Shown in pieces: positions 6,744 through 8,556 of a stretch of 8,556 nucleotides of DNA (positions are counted from its first letter, which is position 1; each line of letters starts with the position of its first letter). This DNA is from Melioribacter sp. (GTDB lineage Bacteria > Bacteroidota > Ignavibacteria > Ignavibacteriales > Melioribacteraceae). The notes beneath the pieces were generated by a model, which saw only the letters and a list, made by a program, of their open reading frames with translations, did no database searches and was not told where the DNA came from. The position numbers and the translations under genes are program-made. The DNA lies in assembly GCA_016841125.1 (NCBI GenBank), contig JAENZU010000114.1:1-8556 (forward strand), in the 5' to 3' direction.

Positions 6744-6772
6744 AAGAAAATGTGTGAGCATTTTTTTTTGGC

Positions 6773-6801
6773 TCGATCAACTACCTACCGGTAAGTATAA
6801 T
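6773..6801 (+). promoter_or_regulatory. Predicted promoter of the tetR-tolC operon
   Basis: A perfect TATAAT lies at 6796-6801. At the standard 17-bp spacing, the -35 position holds TCGATC (6773-6778), only a 3/6 match; a better TTGGCT at 6768-6773 is 22 bp away and too far. Transcription would begin near 6808, within or just after the AGGA at 6806-6809, which bears on the choice of start codon. Operator site 2 fills most of the spacer. A run of nine T (6761-6769) precedes it and may act as an UP-like or bend-inducing tract. Confidence 0.45.
6782..6797. promoter_or_regulatory. TetR-family operator, site 2, overlapping the -10 box
   Basis: TACCTACCGGTAAGTA has half-sites TACCTACC and GGTAAGTA that match 7 of 8 as inverted repeats. 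It is a 15/16 copy of site 1, centred 54 bp away (about five helical turns). Its last two bases are the first two of the TATAAT at 6796-6801, so a bound repressor would block RNA polymerase. This strongly suggests autoregulation of the TetR gene and the downstream TolC gene. Confidence 0.75.
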
Positions 6802-6811
6802 TTTTAGGAAA

Positions 6812-7423
6812 ATGAATATTATGATTGACAAAAGTGTTTCGACAAATACAAAAAATAAAATATTTCTTACAGCAGCAAAGCTCTTTTCAAGCGATGGATT
6901 TTATAAAGTATCCGTAAGAGAAATCTGCAGCAATGCAGGAGTTACGAAACCAGTTCTCTACTATTATTTCAAAGATAAAGAATCACTTTTATATGAACTG
7001 GTTGAAGAAACTCATAGACTGGCGGCAATAGTCCAAAAAAAATATATAAGTGAGGATAAAGAGTTTTTGCAGAACCTGAGGGGGATAGGGGAAGTTTACA
7101 AAGATTTTATGAAATCGTATCCCGATTTTGCTCGCTTTTCCGCATTCGTAAATATTATGTCTGCTCCTCAAAGAGTTAAAGATTTCAAATACGAACACGC
7201 GAAAAGAGAGTTTGAAAAACTATCCATATTTTTTAAGAAGGGGCAAAATTTAGGAATATTGCCTGAGACTTTAGAACCGGATCTGTTAGTTAGAAATTTT
7301 ATTGGAACAATACTCATTTATATATCGGAAGATATTCTAACAAATTATGATTTTGACACATTCGAAAAAAATGTTGATAATTTTTTAGAATTCTGGATTA
7401 ACAAATTTACAATTAGTAATTAG
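6812..7423 (+). CDS. TetR/AcrR-family transcriptional repressor
   Basis: This is a 203-residue TetR-family regulator, the usual length for the family. The N-terminal DNA-binding domain is clear: 'IFLTAAKLFSSDGFYKVSVREI' (helices 1-2, about 17-38), then the helix-turn-helix 'ICSNAGVTKPVLYYYFKDKESLL' (about 38-60). The C-terminal three-quarters is helical and would bind an unknown small ligand and form the dimer. Two near-identical operator-like palindromes upstream, one on the -10 box, predict autoregulation. The TolC-type gene begins 11 bp downstream, so the likely job is ligand-responsive repression of an efflux operon. The start is uncertain: ATG at 6812 lies only 2 nt after AGGA (6806-6809), whereas an in-frame ATG at 6821 is 11 nt after it; the protein would then begin MIDKSVST. 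Both leave the HTH intact. Confidence 0.93.
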   Translation: MNIMIDKSVSTNTKNKIFLTAAKLFSSDGFYKVSVREICSNAGVTKPVLYYYFKDKESLLYELVEETHRLAAIVQKKYISEDKEFLQNLRGIGEVYKDFMKSYPDFARFSAFVNIMSAPQRVKDFKYEHAKREFEKLSIFFKKGQNLGILPETLEPDLLVRNFIGTILIYISEDILTNYDFDTFEKNVDNFLEFWINKFTISN

Positions 7424-7434
7424 GAGAAAGGTTA

Positions 7435-8556
7435 ATGCACCTTTGTGTAAAATTAACTAAAAAATTCATTCTTATTATTTTACTTGTAGCTGCTTCAAAT
7501 ATTATGGGGCAGCAGAAAAACATTGTTTACTTATCGTGGAATGATGTGGTTGACATTTCCATTCAAGATAATTTGAATCTGAGATCAAAGAGATTGGATT
7601 ACGATATTCAAAATCTTGAAGTTTGGAAATCGATTTCAAACTTTCTTCCAACCTTCGGTTACACGGGATTAGCAACGCGTAATTTAGAACTGCCTGTATT
7701 TGTATTTCAGGGGCAGAAGTTTGTGGTTGGTACAAACTATACTTTTCAGCATTCTCTTAATTTAACCCTGCCGCTTTTCACCGGCGGCAGCAGGTGGTTT
7801 AATTTAAGTGCACAAAAGAGTATTTATAAGTCACTCTCTGAAGAATTAGCTGGGACCGAAGAAGAGACAGTATTAAACGCTCTGCAGGCGTATTTCGGAA
7901 TCATACTTTCAGATGAACTGTTTGAAACCGCCAAAGAAGCTGTTGATGTTGCCGATAAAAATTTAAAACAGGTAGAAAATTTTTATAATGCCGGTACAGC
8001 AACCGAACTGGATCTTCAACGTGCAAAGGCTCAATACTCATCAACTTTACCGCAGCTTGAATCTGCTTTGTCCGGAAAACTGCTGGCTAAACAAAGACTA
8101 AAAAGTTTTTTAAATATTGCAATGAATGATTCTCTTGTTATTTTGGATTCTCTGGATACACGTCAATTTTTAAATGATCTGAAAGTTGATAATCTAAATG
8201 ATCTGAAAAAACTTTCGGTTGAAAACCGTAAAGATTTAAGGTCGCTTCATTACCAATTTGAAGCAGTTGCAGAGGGAGAAAATTTGGTGCTATCAAGGTT
8301 TGCGCCATCTATTGCACTCAGCGCTAGCGTAGATCATCAGGCGCCTCTCGATAATTCCAAAGTTAGATGGGACGATTATATTAGAGCTAAATCATTAACA
8401 CTTTCGGTTAATTGGCCCATCTTTGAAGGAGGGCGGAAAGTTCTCGACTATCAAATTGCAAAGATCAAAACAGATCAAATGAATTTGTTAATTGATCAAG
8501 CGCAAAGTCAGGCTAGTTTAGATGTAGAGCAAAATTACTATTCATACAATGAAGCA
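7435..8556 (+). CDS. TolC-family outer-membrane efflux protein, truncated by the window end
   Basis: The reading frame is open for 374 codons to the last base; family members run to about 420-480 residues, so the C-terminal part is missing. The signal peptide is at 1-25 (hydrophobic 11-20, cleavage probably after IMG25, before QQ). The protein has the two-fold internal repeat of the outer membrane efflux protein (OEP) family. Each half has a beta-strand pair ending in a similar motif, 'PLFTGG' (113-118) and 'PIFEGG' (328-333), followed by long coiled-coil helices. The conserved 'FYNAGTATELDLQRAKAQ' (183-200) is the typical G-x(5)-DLxxA segment. It would form a trimeric outer-membrane channel-tunnel working with a periplasmic adaptor and an RND, ABC or MFS pump. 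AGGAG at 7422-7426 with an 8-nt spacer fixes the start, 11 bp after the TetR stop, so the two are co-transcribed. Adaptor and pump genes are expected just beyond the window. Confidence 0.93.
   Translation, partial: MHLCVKLTKKFILIILLVAASNIMGQQKNIVYLSWNDVVDISIQDNLNLRSKRLDYDIQNLEVWKSISNFLPTFGYTGLATRNLELPVFVFQGQKFVVGTNYTFQHSLNLTLPLFTGGSRWFNLSAQKSIYKSLSEELAGTEEETVLNALQAYFGIILSDELFETAKEAVDVADKNLKQVENFYNAGTATELDLQRAKAQYSSTLPQLESALSGKLLAKQRLKSFLNIAMNDSLVILDSLDTRQFLNDLKVDNLNDLKKLSVENRKDLRSLHYQFEAVAEGENLVLSRFAPSIALSASVDHQAPLDNSKVRWDDYIRAKSLTLSVNWPIFEGGRKVLDYQIAKIKTDQMNLLIDQAQSQASLDVEQNYYSYNEA

Noticed and set aside
6756..6774. GAGC/GCTC hairpin with a T-rich loop between the operators
   Set aside because: Only four base pairs with the T-run inside the loop rather than after the stem; too weak to call a terminator or attenuator.
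6989..7198. 69-codon minus-strand frame inside the TetR gene
   Set aside because: It is antisense to the TetR ligand-binding domain and lacks any recognisable sequence.
7502..7735. 77-codon minus-strand frame inside the TolC gene
   Set aside because: It is antisense to the well-supported TolC-family frame, with no ribosome site or family signature.

Overview
The window looks like an AT-rich chromosome segment from a member of the Bacteroidota/Chlorobi group. A member of the Ignavibacteria is my best guess. The clues are a TonB-dependent receptor with a carboxypeptidase-D-like N-terminal domain, a partner lipoprotein of the DUF4249 type, 'SC' lipoboxes followed by acidic residues, PEGA and propeller-repeat lipoproteins, and strong AT bias. 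This assignment is inferred from gene content; no rRNA or marker gene is present.

Layout. (1) Positions 2-325 hold the last 107 codons of an acetyl-CoA synthetase-type AMP-forming ligase. (2) Positions 326-750 are non-coding. Their first part is a GC-rich, MITE/REP-like palindromic element (334-481) with imperfect terminal inverted repeats and two internal perfect stems. The rest is an AT-rich leader with a weak promoter candidate. (3) Positions 751-5455 form a plus-strand operon: a TonB-dependent receptor, a DUF4249-like lipoprotein overlapping it by ATGA, and a lipoprotein with two PEGA domains followed by a seven-repeat beta-propeller. Together they look like an outer-membrane uptake and surface-exposed complex of unknown cargo. 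(4) Positions 5476-6626, minus strand, hold a two-gene unit: a small two-helix membrane protein whose stop overlaps the start of a patatin-like (RssA-type) phospholipase. It converges on the receptor operon with a 20-bp gap. (5) Positions 6627-6811 are a divergent regulatory region with a perfect 14-bp palindrome matching the CRP/FNR half-site layout, and two near-identical 16-bp TetR-type operators 54 bp apart. The second operator touches a perfect TATAAT. (6) Positions 6812 onward encode a TetR-family repressor and, 11 bp later, a TolC-family outer-membrane efflux protein that runs off the window. This is probably the start of a TetR-regulated RND-type efflux operon.

How it fits together. 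Most of the window concerns the cell envelope: a TonB-dependent import module, a putative lipid hydrolase with a membrane partner, and an export module under a local repressor. The points most worth following up are the receptor/DUF4249/PEGA-propeller combination, the three-site regulatory region at 6686-6801, and the palindromic element behind the ligase gene. I see no CRISPR array, transposase, tRNA or rRNA.
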